A stretch of 64,000 nt of DNA from JAKVBK01 sp022447275 (GTDB lineage Bacteria > Pseudomonadota > Alphaproteobacteria > Rhodobacterales > Rhodobacteraceae), in contig CP138932.1 in assembly GCA_047125605.1 (NCBI GenBank), positions 3,286,001 to 3,350,000 on the forward strand. Direction: 5' to 3'. The position numbers and the translations under genes are program-made. Shown piece by piece: positions 33,334 to 41,547 of this stretch. The number at the start of each line of letters is the position of its first letter. Position 1 is the first letter of the stretch. Below the pieces are notes generated by a model. The model saw only the letters and a list, made by a program, of their open reading frames with translations. It was not told the origin of the DNA and ran no database searches.

Positions 33334-34416
33334 TCAATCCGGCGCGGTCAGTTCCACCCAAACCAACCCGGCCCTGAGCGGTTTCTGATCGGGCTTGGCC
33401 TTGGCAGAGGGGGTTTGGGGCCAATCGATGCCTGCATCGCGCACCTGCAAGCGGCTGTCGGGCAGCACGTAATCCAGACGCAAGGGGCCTGGGCCATCGG
33501 GTGGCAAGTCATAGCGCGCAGTTGCCGCCGTGCCTTGGGGGGTGCGCGGGATGGCATCATTCAGGCGCGCATGGGCTGTCAATGTACGCAGTGCGGCATG
33601 GCGACCGGCGCCGCGACTGGGGTCAAGGTTGGCCCGGCCCATTACGATCACCGGCGTATCGGGCACAGGGCTGTCGAGACGACCGTCGAGCCATTTGGCA
33701 AACAGCGCGATCTCGTCTGCATTGCGCAGACCGTTGCGATCCTCTGGCCCGTCAAAGACAGGGGCAGTGGCAGAGAATACGGCGATATGCAGGCGGCCGC
33801 CCCACGGGGTTTGCAGCGGCAGCACCCAGTGGTTGGTTGTGGACAGCCGCTGAATTTGCAGCGCTTCTGGAGACAAAAACGAGCTGTCATCTGCCGTGAC
33901 GGGCAATTGCGCATCCGGCATCTCTGCCCAGAGGCGCGGTGTGAAATCGATGAGCCCCTCCGCATCGATGGGCCAGCGAGACAGCACCGCCAGCCCGCCG
34001 CTGCCGGTGAATGGGCCCCAGCCCTGCGCATCATAGGGCCCGCCCAATCGGCCGTCCCCATCCAGATCGATCCCCGTGGCAAGGCCCCGGTTGGGCTGCG
34101 CTGTAAAGCTGTGCGGGTAGTCGAGGCCGCGCATGCGCAGACTGCGCTGAATCTCTGAAAGGGCCGCGCGGCCTGCATCCCAGTCAACACCTGTAAGAAG
34201 TATCACATCGGCCGCGCGATTGGCGATCAGCTCAAGCTCAGCCGAGAGCCGTTGATCTTCCCCGCGCGCCAGATCGCGCAGCAGCAGGCCCGGGCCCTTG
34301 CGCGTCATTTCGGGGGCGTAGGTGGCAACTGTGAAGTTGGTTTGCGCCGTGGCTGGCCCTGCAAGCAGCCATACCGCATAGGCCAAGGCGCTTGCTGCGC
34401 GCCGCAGCCACGTCAC
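33334..34416 (-). CDS. Secreted endonuclease/exonuclease/phosphatase (EEP)-fold protein
   Basis: 360 residues with a signal peptide (cleavage near GPATAQT). The body fits EEP-fold hydrolases: FTVATYAP, ADVILLTGVDW, SGGLAVLSRWPI, IVMGRANLDPSRG and LRLDYVLP in family order. The usual catalytic N and E/D residues appear partly altered (TYAP for the usual WN, TGVD, GRANLDP), so activity is uncertain. Its ATG overlaps the stop of the upstream membrane protein (ATGA), so the two are coupled. Confidence 0.7.
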   Translation of the reverse strand: MTWLRRAASALAYAVWLLAGPATAQTNFTVATYAPEMTRKGPGLLLRDLARGEDQRLSAELELIANRAADVILLTGVDWDAGRAALSEIQRSLRMRGLDYPHSFTAQPNRGLATGIDLDGDGRLGGPYDAQGWGPFTGSGGLAVLSRWPIDAEGLIDFTPRLWAEMPDAQLPVTADDSSFLSPEALQIQRLSTTNHWVLPLQTPWGGRLHIAVFSATAPVFDGPEDRNGLRNADEIALFAKWLDGRLDSPVPDTPVIVMGRANLDPSRGAGRHAALRTLTAHARLNDAIPRTPQGTAATARYDLPPDGPGPLRLDYVLPDSRLQVRDAGIDWPQTPSAKAKPDQKPLRAGLVWVELTAPD

Positions 34417-35240
34417 AGGGCGAAAATCCGGGCCTCTGGCCCTTCAATGGCATCGCGGCGGCGTTGACCCACAATCATATTGGCCAGGCGCGTCATGGCG
34501 ATGCCGCGCATCAGCAGCGACAGGGGCACGAAGCTCCAGCCTGCAACAATCCAGACCAGCGCTTGAGCCGAGGTTGTCAGAACAAGTCCAAATATGGCCT
34601 CGGACAGGTGCAGTGCCACAGGCAGAAGGAACGGCAAGCAAATGCCCATGCCGATGTTGAGGCGTCCATCGCCCTGCAAGCGGTCAACGATGTCACCGCC
34701 GGTTGTCGGGTCGAATGTGGGCAGGTTGATCCAGACATTGAAGGCACCCGAACGAACCGGCCAATCCCCCAGTCTTAGGGCGGCCAGAAACAGCGCCAGT
34801 GAGGCAAGCGAGATCGAGAAGGCCACGCCCGCAACTGTGCGAATGATGTAAATGCTTTCCGCGCTGTCCCCGCTTGCAAGGGCCACCACGAGCAAACGCA
34901 CAGGGCTGTAGGCGAAATCCATAACCTCCCCCAACCCGATCCCAAGGCCAAAGAGCACCCCGGTTGTGGCGGAAGGGGCCTGTATATCGCGCAGGATCAA
35001 CGAGACGGTCAGCACCGTGAGAAACAGCGCGAAGAAGCGAGTGCGGTTAAACGGGGGAGCTTCCCGGAATTCGACAAGCGAAGGGGAGACGGACGCGTAT
35101 TCTACAAATACAAAACCAGCCGCGAACAGGGCCAGGAGTAGGATGAAATCTGTATTGCCTTCCGCCGAGCCCGGCAGAATCAGCCCGGGCATTGCGATCA
35201 GCACAGCCACTAAAACGGCCCGACTGGCCGCACCTGTCAT
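34413..35240 (-). CDS. Multi-pass membrane protein, function unknown
   Basis: 275 residues from ATG 35240; the open frame reaches 35360 but the ATG places the first membrane helix (SRAVLVAVLIAMPGLIL) at the start. Six to seven helices are visible, interrupted by a conserved-looking loop with NLPTFDPTTGGDIVDRLQ. Coupling to the secreted EEP protein suggests a joint envelope function. No family is recognised. Confidence 0.7.
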   Translation of the reverse strand: MTGAASRAVLVAVLIAMPGLILPGSAEGNTDFILLLALFAAGFVFVEYASVSPSLVEFREAPPFNRTRFFALFLTVLTVSLILRDIQAPSATTGVLFGLGIGLGEVMDFAYSPVRLLVVALASGDSAESIYIIRTVAGVAFSISLASLALFLAALRLGDWPVRSGAFNVWINLPTFDPTTGGDIVDRLQGDGRLNIGMGICLPFLLPVALHLSEAIFGLVLTTSAQALVWIVAGWSFVPLSLLMRGIAMTRLANMIVGQRRRDAIEGPEARIFAL

Positions 35241-35606
35241 GCGATAAATCACAGCTCGTTGCCTTTTTTGCACACTCCGAAAGGAGCGTATTTCTGCCTC
35301 AGACCCCGGTTTTCCGGGAGGTTCGCGCCGGTTTGCCCGACCCGCCTTATTCTCGCCCAATTGTTGCCGCCTTTCCCAACAGCGCTCAACGCATCGTTAA
35401 CGATACGACGATATCTCGGGCCGTTTTGCGGATGAACTGGTGCGCCTTTGCATCAATCTTGTGACAGATTTTAGGCGATCTATACGTGATAACAACATCT
35501 TGCGGTTTGGGTGCCCTCATGCGCAAGAGCCTCTGGGAACCCGCGGAGCAAAAAGCCCGCGCCAGAGCGCAGGCTGTTTGAACATTCTCAGCAGGCTGCT
35601 TTGGGC
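35241..35606. other. Intergenic region between leuD and the membrane protein gene
   Basis: 366 bases. It contains the leuD-side terminator (35549-35578) and presumably the promoter for the two-gene unit to the left. A minus-strand frame over 35386-35610 has no recognisable product and crosses the terminator, so it is not called. Confidence 0.55.
35549..35578 (-). terminator. Rho-independent terminator after leuD
   Basis: agcccgcgc (35554-35562) pairs with gcgcaggct (35567-35575) around a four-base loop, with one G-T pair. Read leftwards it runs into five T. Confidence 0.75.
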
Positions 35607-36212
35607 TCAAAGCCAGGGCATGGATTGGCCCAGCTTGGCCTCGTAGCTATCAATCGCGCTGGCTTTCTCCATTGTCAGGCCGATATCGTCGAGGCCTTCG
35701 AGAAGACAATGCTTCTTGAATGGGTCCAGTTCGAAGCTGAAGCTTTCTCCGTCAGAAGAGGTCACGGTTTGCGCTTCGAGATCCACGGTCATGCGGGCAT
35801 TGGCCCCCTTCTCGGCGTCTTTCATCAATACATCGACGGCCTCCTGGGGCAGTACGATGGGCAGAATGCCGTTCTTGAAGCAGTTGTTGTAAAAGATGTC
35901 GGCGAAGCTGGTGGAGATCACGCAGCGAATGCCGAAATCCTTGATCGCCCAAGGGGCGTGTTCCCGGCTGGAACCGCAGCCAAAATTGTCACCCGCGACG
36001 ATCAGTTCCGCATTGCGGTATTGCGGCTTGTTGAGAACGAAATCTGCAATCTCGTTGCCCTCATCGTCGTAGCGCATTTCATCAAACAGATTCACGCCGA
36101 GGCCCGAGCGCTTGATCGTTTTCAGGAACTGCTTGGGGATGATCATGTCGGTGTCGACATTGATCAGAGGCATGGGGGCTGCGATCCCGGTCAGTTTCTC
36201 AAATTTGTCCAT
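35607..36212 (-). CDS. leuD: 3-isopropylmalate dehydratase small subunit
   Basis: 201 residues. With LeuC it isomerises 2- to 3-isopropylmalate in leucine synthesis. Family signatures: NVDTDMIIPKQFLKT near the N-terminus and the substrate-site stretch NFGCGSSREHAPWA. It is separated from leuC by the HdeD-like gene, an arrangement consistent with a leuC-to-leuD transcript carrying an inserted gene. Confidence 0.95.
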   Translation of the reverse strand: MDKFEKLTGIAAPMPLINVDTDMIIPKQFLKTIKRSGLGVNLFDEMRYDDEGNEIADFVLNKPQYRNAELIVAGDNFGCGSSREHAPWAIKDFGIRCVISTSFADIFYNNCFKNGILPIVLPQEAVDVLMKDAEKGANARMTVDLEAQTVTSSDGESFSFELDPFKKHCLLEGLDDIGLTMEKASAIDSYEAKLGQSMPWL

Positions 36213-36401
36213 TGCGGGCCTCCTTCGGCGGAACGGAACGGGACATCCCTGTAGGGGATGCCCCGGAAGTTGAACTTGGGGAAAATTGGTGTTTTGGCCG
36301 GTGGCCAGAACGCCGCTTTTCCAGGGGTGCTTGGCTGCGCCTGAGGCACCCTGTGTGTGAGGGCCGGACCGGACGCATGAACCGCCCGGCCCGGCAGAAG
36401 A

Positions 36402-36938
36402 TTAAGCGAGCGCTTTGTCGACTTTGCGAACGAACAGCCCCAGCACAATGAAGCCGATGCCATTCAGGATGGTTTCAATGCCCAAGAGGATGCCCAGCAG
36501 GCTGGTCATGTTCGCGGCTTCGCCGTCGAAGCTCCACCAGATCACAGCGGCCAGTACCAGCGACAGAATGCCTGAAATCAGCATCGGCATAGACAGTTGC
36601 GTGCCGCGCATCTTGAACGACATGTAAAGCCGCGTCAGACCACCCGCGATGATCAGGATCAGCACGGCCGTCGACAACGCTATGACCCCCTGCAGCGGGT
36701 GGGCGAGCATCGACCAGCCCAGAAGCAGCATGATAACGCCAATCACGATCGAGAAGATCTTGCCGCCGGTGCTTTCCACAGAAAGCCCCCCGACGACGGT
36801 GATGCCTCCGCCAATCAGTAGGGCGATGCCGGTGAGCACGGCGATGGCCATTGAGGCGACAGTGGCGTTGCCGATGATGATTGCGCCAATCAGGATTGTT
36901 ATGGCCCCGATAAGCATCCACTTCGGTGAGTCTGACAT
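36402..36938 (-). CDS. HdeD-family (DUF308) membrane protein
   Basis: 178 residues with about six short membrane helices (WMLIGAITILIGAIIIG, AIAVLTGIALLIGGGITVVGGL, FSIVIGVIMLLLGWSML, GVIALSTAVLILIIAGGL, LISGILSLVLAAVIWWSF, ILLGIETILNGIGFIVLGLF). The pattern of repeated Gly-rich helix pairs is that of HdeD, linked to acid resistance in enterics. Its role in this lineage is unknown. It lies between leuC and leuD on the same strand. Confidence 0.8.
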   Translation of the reverse strand: MSDSPKWMLIGAITILIGAIIIGNATVASMAIAVLTGIALLIGGGITVVGGLSVESTGGKIFSIVIGVIMLLLGWSMLAHPLQGVIALSTAVLILIIAGGLTRLYMSFKMRGTQLSMPMLISGILSLVLAAVIWWSFDGEAANMTSLLGILLGIETILNGIGFIVLGLFVRKVDKALA

Positions 36939-36969
36939 GTGGTTTCTCCGATTATGTCCCGTTATTCGG

Positions 36970-38376
36970 TCACGTTAGCTCCCGAACGTCGGTCAGTCTA
37001 CCGGTGACAGCAGCCGCAGCTGCCATGGCGGGACTCATCAGATGTGTGCGGCCTCCACGCCCTTGTCGGCCTTCGAAATTCCGGTTCGACGTGGCGGCGC
37101 AACGCTCGCCCGGCTGAAGCTGATCGGGGTTCATGGCCAGGCACATGGAACAACCCGCAAGCCGCCATTCAAAACCGGCCGCCTTGAAGATATCGGCCAG
37201 GCCTTCCTCCTCGGCCTGTACGCGGACAAGGCCCGATCCCGGAACAACCATGGCGCGCATGCCTTCCTTGATCTTTCGGCCCTTGACCACCTCGGCAGCG
37301 GCGCGCAGATCCTCGATCCGCCCGTTGGTGCAAGATCCGATGAAGACGGTGTCGATCTCGATATGTGTCAGCGGAGTGCCCGGCGTCAGGCCCATATAGT
37401 CGAGCGAGCGCTGGGCTGCGCCGACTTTGCCGCCCTCGAAATCATCTGCTGCGGGCACCAAAGCCGAGATCGGCAGAACGTCTTCGGGCGACGTGCCCCA
37501 AGTCACAACGGGCTCGATGTCTTCGCCCGCGATGGTGATCACCATATCCCAATGGGCGTCGTCATCAGAATAGAGCGTTTTCCACCAGTTCAGCGCAGCT
37601 TCCCAAGCCGCCCCTTTGGGCGCATGGGGGCGACCGTTGACATAGTCGAAGGTCTTTTGATCCGGCGCGATCAGGCCAGCCCGCGCGCCGCCCTCAATGG
37701 CCATGTTGCACACAGTCATGCGGCCTTCCATGGACAGATCACGAATGGCCTCGCCGCAATATTCGATCACGTAGCCTGTGCCGCCCGCGGTGCCGGTTTT
37801 GCCGATGACAGACAAGGTGATGTCTTTGGCGGTCACGCCGGGGCGCAGCTTGCCGGTGATCTCCACCTTCATGTTCTTGGATTTCTTCTGGATCAGCGTT
37901 TGGGTGGCCAGCACATGCTCAACCTCAGAGGTGCCGATGCCGTGGGCCAGCGCGCCGAACGCCCCATGGGTTGCGGTGTGGCTGTCGCCGCACACAACGG
38001 TCATGCCAGGCAGGGTCCAGCCCTGCTCGGGGCCGACGATATGCACGATCCCCTGCCGGATATCCGAAACGGGGTAGTAGTGGATGCCGAAATCTCGCGC
38101 ATTCTTGTCGAGGGCCGCAACCTGAATGCGGCTGTCTTCGGGCATCTGATCGGGGTTATCGCGCCCGGCGGTGGTGGGCACGTTGTGGTCTGGCACGGCG
38201 ATTGTCTTGTCGGGCGCTCGCACTGAACGGCCCGCCATGCGCAGCCCTTCAAAAGCCTGCGGGCTGGTGACCTCGTGCACAAGGTGGCGGTCAATGTAGA
38301 GAAGGCAGGTGCCATCGGTATCTTCATGGACGACATGGGCGTCCCAGATCTTGTCATAAAGTGTCTTGCCGGTCAT
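36970..38376 (-). CDS. leuC: 3-isopropylmalate dehydratase large subunit
   Basis: 468 residues, full length. It is the aconitase-fold subunit holding the [4Fe-4S] cluster: cysteine positions are visible in VFIGSCTNGRIEDLR and AGCSMCLAMNPDQL, with VCGDSHTATHGAFGALA earlier. It works with LeuD. A 329-base region upstream probably carries its promoter. Confidence 0.96.
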   Translation of the reverse strand: MTGKTLYDKIWDAHVVHEDTDGTCLLYIDRHLVHEVTSPQAFEGLRMAGRSVRAPDKTIAVPDHNVPTTAGRDNPDQMPEDSRIQVAALDKNARDFGIHYYPVSDIRQGIVHIVGPEQGWTLPGMTVVCGDSHTATHGAFGALAHGIGTSEVEHVLATQTLIQKKSKNMKVEITGKLRPGVTAKDITLSVIGKTGTAGGTGYVIEYCGEAIRDLSMEGRMTVCNMAIEGGARAGLIAPDQKTFDYVNGRPHAPKGAAWEAALNWWKTLYSDDDAHWDMVITIAGEDIEPVVTWGTSPEDVLPISALVPAADDFEGGKVGAAQRSLDYMGLTPGTPLTHIEIDTVFIGSCTNGRIEDLRAAAEVVKGRKIKEGMRAMVVPGSGLVRVQAEEEGLADIFKAAGFEWRLAGCSMCLAMNPDQLQPGERCAATSNRNFEGRQGRGGRTHLMSPAMAAAAAVTGRLTDVRELT

Positions 38377-38705
38377 TGGCTGGTCTCCGTCAGCGTCGGA
38401 AAATATGGGAAACGTGGCGTTGCAGACGATGCGTCAGTCGTCAGGGGGCACGCTCTATGGCGCGCAGGCGTGGCATCACGATAGGTGGGCCCGAGCCGTT
38501 CCGGCCCAGCCATAAAAGCGCCACGGCAGCCGTGCGCGATCATCCATGGTCACTGCGATCATGGGAGTGAATTAAGGGGAATCGCCTTCAGGAGCAAGGC
38601 CAATGCCGCCTGAACACCGCCTGCGGCGCCCTGCCGCGTTCAAACCCGTGATCCAGAGCCCATCTTCCTCCGTATTCCCAATAACATTTCAACAAGGCCT
38701 GCCTC
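38377..38705. other. Divergent intergenic region upstream of leuC
   Basis: 329 bases between leuC and the small membrane peptide gene. No leucine-rich leader peptide or clear terminator/antiterminator pair was found, so leu attenuation is not supported. Contains gcgatcat-type short inverted elements near 38535-38570 only. Confidence 0.45.
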
Positions 38706-38846
38706 ATGATCCGCGACCGCTACACTGCTTTGCACATTGGACTGATCGCCCTGATGGCCTTCGTTGCGATCGTTGTGGTGCCCGATGCCGGTGATGCCCG
38801 CGAGGAGCCTGCCACCTACGTTTCACGCCTGCTGGACCGCAGCTGA
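38706..38846 (+). CDS. Small single-pass membrane or secreted peptide
   Basis: 46 codons from ATG 38706 with AAGG upstream to TGA 38846. The peptide has a basic start (MIRDRYTALH), a hydrophobic stretch (IGLIALMAFVAIVVV) and a polar tail ending LLDRS. It uses codons like the neighbouring core genes. No family recognised. Coding status rests on the ribosome site and the membrane-type composition only. Confidence 0.45.
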   Translation: MIRDRYTALHIGLIALMAFVAIVVVPDAGDAREEPATYVSRLLDRS

Positions 38847-38998
38847 AACGCAGTTTGCAAAGCCCCGTTTAAATCTGTGCCAGCAGATGCTATAGTTAGA
38901 CTCAGCCCAACGCCGGGGCTCTGACGGCGCTTTGATCGGAGGGAGATGTCCTGTCTCAACTTGCTGGAGCCGCCGAGGGCGGAGCAGAGGCCAAACCG

Positions 38999-39391
38999 GT
39001 GACCGCATCGGGGGCCACACCGACGTCGAGCGATATGCTCTGCGAAGCAATTGTTCAGAAACTTGATGAGGAGAAAGCCGAGGAGATCGTTTCGATCGAT
39101 CTGCGCGGACGCTCCGAAATGGCCGACTGGATGTTGATCTGCTCGGGGCGTTCGTCCCGTCAGGTGGCTGCCATCGCCGAAAAGCTGGTCGAGTTCCTCA
39201 AGGGGGAGCACGGCCGTTTCGCCAAGGTCGAAGGCAAAAGCGCCGGTGATTGGGTGCTGATCGACGCGGGCGATGCGGTTGTGCATGTCTTCCGCCCAGA
39301 GGTGCGCGAGTTCTACCAGCTCGAGAAAATGTGGATGCCTGCGGGCAGCCCCGCTGCCGCGTCTGCACCGGCCTCTGATCCACAGGGGTAA
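38999..39391 (+). CDS. rsfS: Ribosomal silencing factor RsfS
   Basis: 130 residues from GTG 38999. RsfS binds ribosomal protein L14 (uL14) and blocks subunit joining in stationary phase or starvation. Family stretches: AEEIVSIDLRGRSEMADWML, ICSGRSSRQVAAIAEKL, GDWVLIDAGDAVVHVFRPEVREFY. An in-frame CTG at 38951 with GGAGG eight bases before it would add 16 residues. The rlmH gene follows after six bases, the usual pairing. Confidence 0.93.
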   Translation: MTASGATPTSSDMLCEAIVQKLDEEKAEEIVSIDLRGRSEMADWMLICSGRSSRQVAAIAEKLVEFLKGEHGRFAKVEGKSAGDWVLIDAGDAVVHVFRPEVREFYQLEKMWMPAGSPAAASAPASDPQG

Positions 39392-39397
39392 TGGCCC

Positions 39398-39868
39398 GTG
39401 CGGCTGCGGATCGCGTCTGTCGGACGTGCCAAGGGCGGGCCTGAGGCCGCGCTGGTGAGCGACTACATGGCGCGCGCGAGCAAGGCTGGACGCGCTTTGG
39501 GCCTTGGCCCGGTTGACCTTCTTGAGATCGATGAACGTAAGGCCCAGGGCAAGACGGCGCAGGCAGAGGCCCTGCTCCGGGCCTGCCCGGATGGGGCTTT
39601 CCTCATTGCGCTGGATGAGCACGGGGATACGCCCACCTCTCCCAAATTTGCACAATGGTTGGCCACTGCGCGCGATGTGGGGCGCAGGGATGCTGTGTTT
39701 CTGATTGGGGGTGCCGATGGGCTTGCGCCTGATTTGGTCGCCCGTTGTGACAAGGTGCTCAGCTTCGGGCGTCTCGTTTGGCCACATATGTTGGCGCGCG
39801 CCATGCTGAGCGAGCAGATCTACCGCGCGACACAAATTCTTTCAGGCACCCCCTATCACCGGGTTTGA
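39398..39868 (+). CDS. rlmH: 23S rRNA (pseudouridine-1915-N3)-methyltransferase
   Basis: 156 residues from GTG 39398. A SPOUT-fold methyltransferase that modifies helix 69 of 23S rRNA. The knotted SAM site is visible in LIALDEHGDTPTSPKFAQWL, FLIGGADGLAPDL and the closing WPHMLARAMLSEQIYRA. Directly follows rsfS, as in most proteobacteria. Confidence 0.95.
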   Translation: MRLRIASVGRAKGGPEAALVSDYMARASKAGRALGLGPVDLLEIDERKAQGKTAQAEALLRACPDGAFLIALDEHGDTPTSPKFAQWLATARDVGRRDAVFLIGGADGLAPDLVARCDKVLSFGRLVWPHMLARAMLSEQIYRATQILSGTPYHRV

Positions 39869-40023
39869 CCGGTTTGCGCAGGATTTTTGCCCCTCGAAAT
39901 CGCGCGTGCGTCGCCCTTGGGTGACAGTTCCTTGCCGGTTGTGTCGCAGAATGACTGACCGCTCTGGCACCGCTCTTCATGGGGCGATAGGAACAGGGGG
40001 AAGCGAAGCATGAGGGTTGGGAC

Positions 40024-41547
40024 ATGGGCTTGAAACCGGTGGTTTTGTGCATTCTGGATGGTTGGGGCATCGGCCCGGATCCATCTGTCAGCGCCCCGGC
40101 GCAGGCGCATACGCCCAACTTTGATGCGGTCATGGACCGCTGGCCGAATTCCACCCTCACCACCTTTGGGCCGGAAGCCGGTTTGCCACGGGGGCAGATG
40201 GGCAATTCCGAGGTGGGGCATACCAATATTGGCGCGGGCCGCGTTGTCGCCATGGACCTTGGCCAGATTGATCTGGCGATCGAGGAAGACACCTTGCGTG
40301 ATCAGCCTGCCTTGCAGCGCTTTATCGCGTGGATGCAGGCCTCTGGCGGGGTGGCACACCTGATGGGTGTTGTCTCTGACGGCGGGGTGCACGGGCATAT
40401 CGAGCACGTGTTGGCCGCAACAGAGATCCTGTGCAATGCGGGGATCAAGGTGATCCTCCATGCCATTACCGACGGGCGCGATGTGGCGCCGAAATCTGCG
40501 GACGGGTTCATCGCGGCGCTGACCGAAAGGCTGCCGGCAGGGGCTCGGGTCGGCACGGTGATCGGCCGCTACTGGGCAATGGACCGCGACACGCGCTGGG
40601 AGCGCGTGCAAACGGCTTGGGCGGCGATGGTGCGGGCCGAAGGCGGCGCCCGGGCCAGTGATCCGGCGGAAGCCATCCACGCAGCCTATGCGCGCGGCGA
40701 GACAGATGAATTTATCACCGCAACCGTTGTGGGCAGCTACGCGGGCATGGCCGATGGGGACGGGCTGTTCTGTTTGAACTTCCGCGCCGACAGGGCGCGC
40801 GAGATCCTAGAGGCGCTCTGCAGCCCTGAGTTTGACGCTTTTGAACGTCCTGGCCTGCCCCGTTTTGCGGCCGCGTTGGGGATGGTTGAATATTCCGAGG
40901 CACATGCTGACTGGCTCGAGGCCGTGTTTTCCCCGCGCGATATCGTGAATACGCTGGGCGCCTGGGTGGCACAGCATGGGTTGCGCCAGTTTCGCCTGGC
41001 CGAAACTGAGAAATACCCCCATGTCACCTTCTTTTTGAATGGCGGCAAAGAAAGCCCTGAACCGGGCGAAGATCGCTTCATGCCGCCTTCGCCCAAAGTC
41101 GCGACCTATGATCTGCAGCCCAAAATGGCCGCGGCAGAGGTGACGGACAAGCTCGTGGAGGCCATTGCAGCGGGCTATGATCTGATCGTCGTCAATTATG
41201 CCAATCCCGACATGGTGGGCCACACGGGGGATATGGCCGCGGCGAAGGCAGCCTGCGAGGCGGTCGACGCAGGGCTGGGCGCAGCCTTGTCCGCCCTTGA
41301 GGCGGCTGGCGGGGCGATGGTGCTGACCGCCGATCATGGCAATTGCGACTGCATGGTCGATCCGGTGACGGGCGGGCCGCATACGGCTCATACCCTGAAT
41401 CCTGTGCCCGTTGCGGTGATCGGCGCGCCCGAGGGCAGCCAGTTGCGCGATGGCGGCAAGCTTGCTGATTTGGCGCCCACGGTGCTTGCGCTGATGGGGT
41501 TGCCGCAACCTGACGAGATGACAGGCGAAAGCCTGCTGATCCCATGA
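40024..41547 (+). CDS. gpmI: 2,3-bisphosphoglycerate-independent phosphoglycerate mutase
   Basis: 507 residues, full length. It interconverts 3- and 2-phosphoglycerate through a phosphoserine intermediate with two Mn ions. Seen: CILDGWG (metal), MGNSEVGHTNIGAGR with the nucleophile Ser, ITDGRDVAPKSA, FLNGGKESPEPGEDR, NPDMVGHTG and LTADHGNCD (metal). Its stop overlaps the start of the EnvC-like gene by four bases. Confidence 0.96.
   Translation: MGLKPVVLCILDGWGIGPDPSVSAPAQAHTPNFDAVMDRWPNSTLTTFGPEAGLPRGQMGNSEVGHTNIGAGRVVAMDLGQIDLAIEEDTLRDQPALQRFIAWMQASGGVAHLMGVVSDGGVHGHIEHVLAATEILCNAGIKVILHAITDGRDVAPKSADGFIAALTERLPAGARVGTVIGRYWAMDRDTRWERVQTAWAAMVRAEGGARASDPAEAIHAAYARGETDEFITATVVGSYAGMADGDGLFCLNFRADRAREILEALCSPEFDAFERPGLPRFAAALGMVEYSEAHADWLEAVFSPRDIVNTLGAWVAQHGLRQFRLAETEKYPHVTFFLNGGKESPEPGEDRFMPPSPKVATYDLQPKMAAAEVTDKLVEAIAAGYDLIVVNYANPDMVGHTGDMAAAKAACEAVDAGLGAALSALEAAGGAMVLTADHGNCDCMVDPVTGGPHTAHTLNPVPVAVIGAPEGSQLRDGGKLADLAPTVLALMGLPQPDEMTGESLLIP

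Noticed and set aside
38377..38705. Leucine attenuator upstream of leuC
   Set aside because: No leader peptide with leucine codons and no alternative hairpins were found.
38816..39835. 339-codon minus-strand open frame
   Set aside because: It is a shadow antisense to rsfS and rlmH, a common effect of high-GC codon use.
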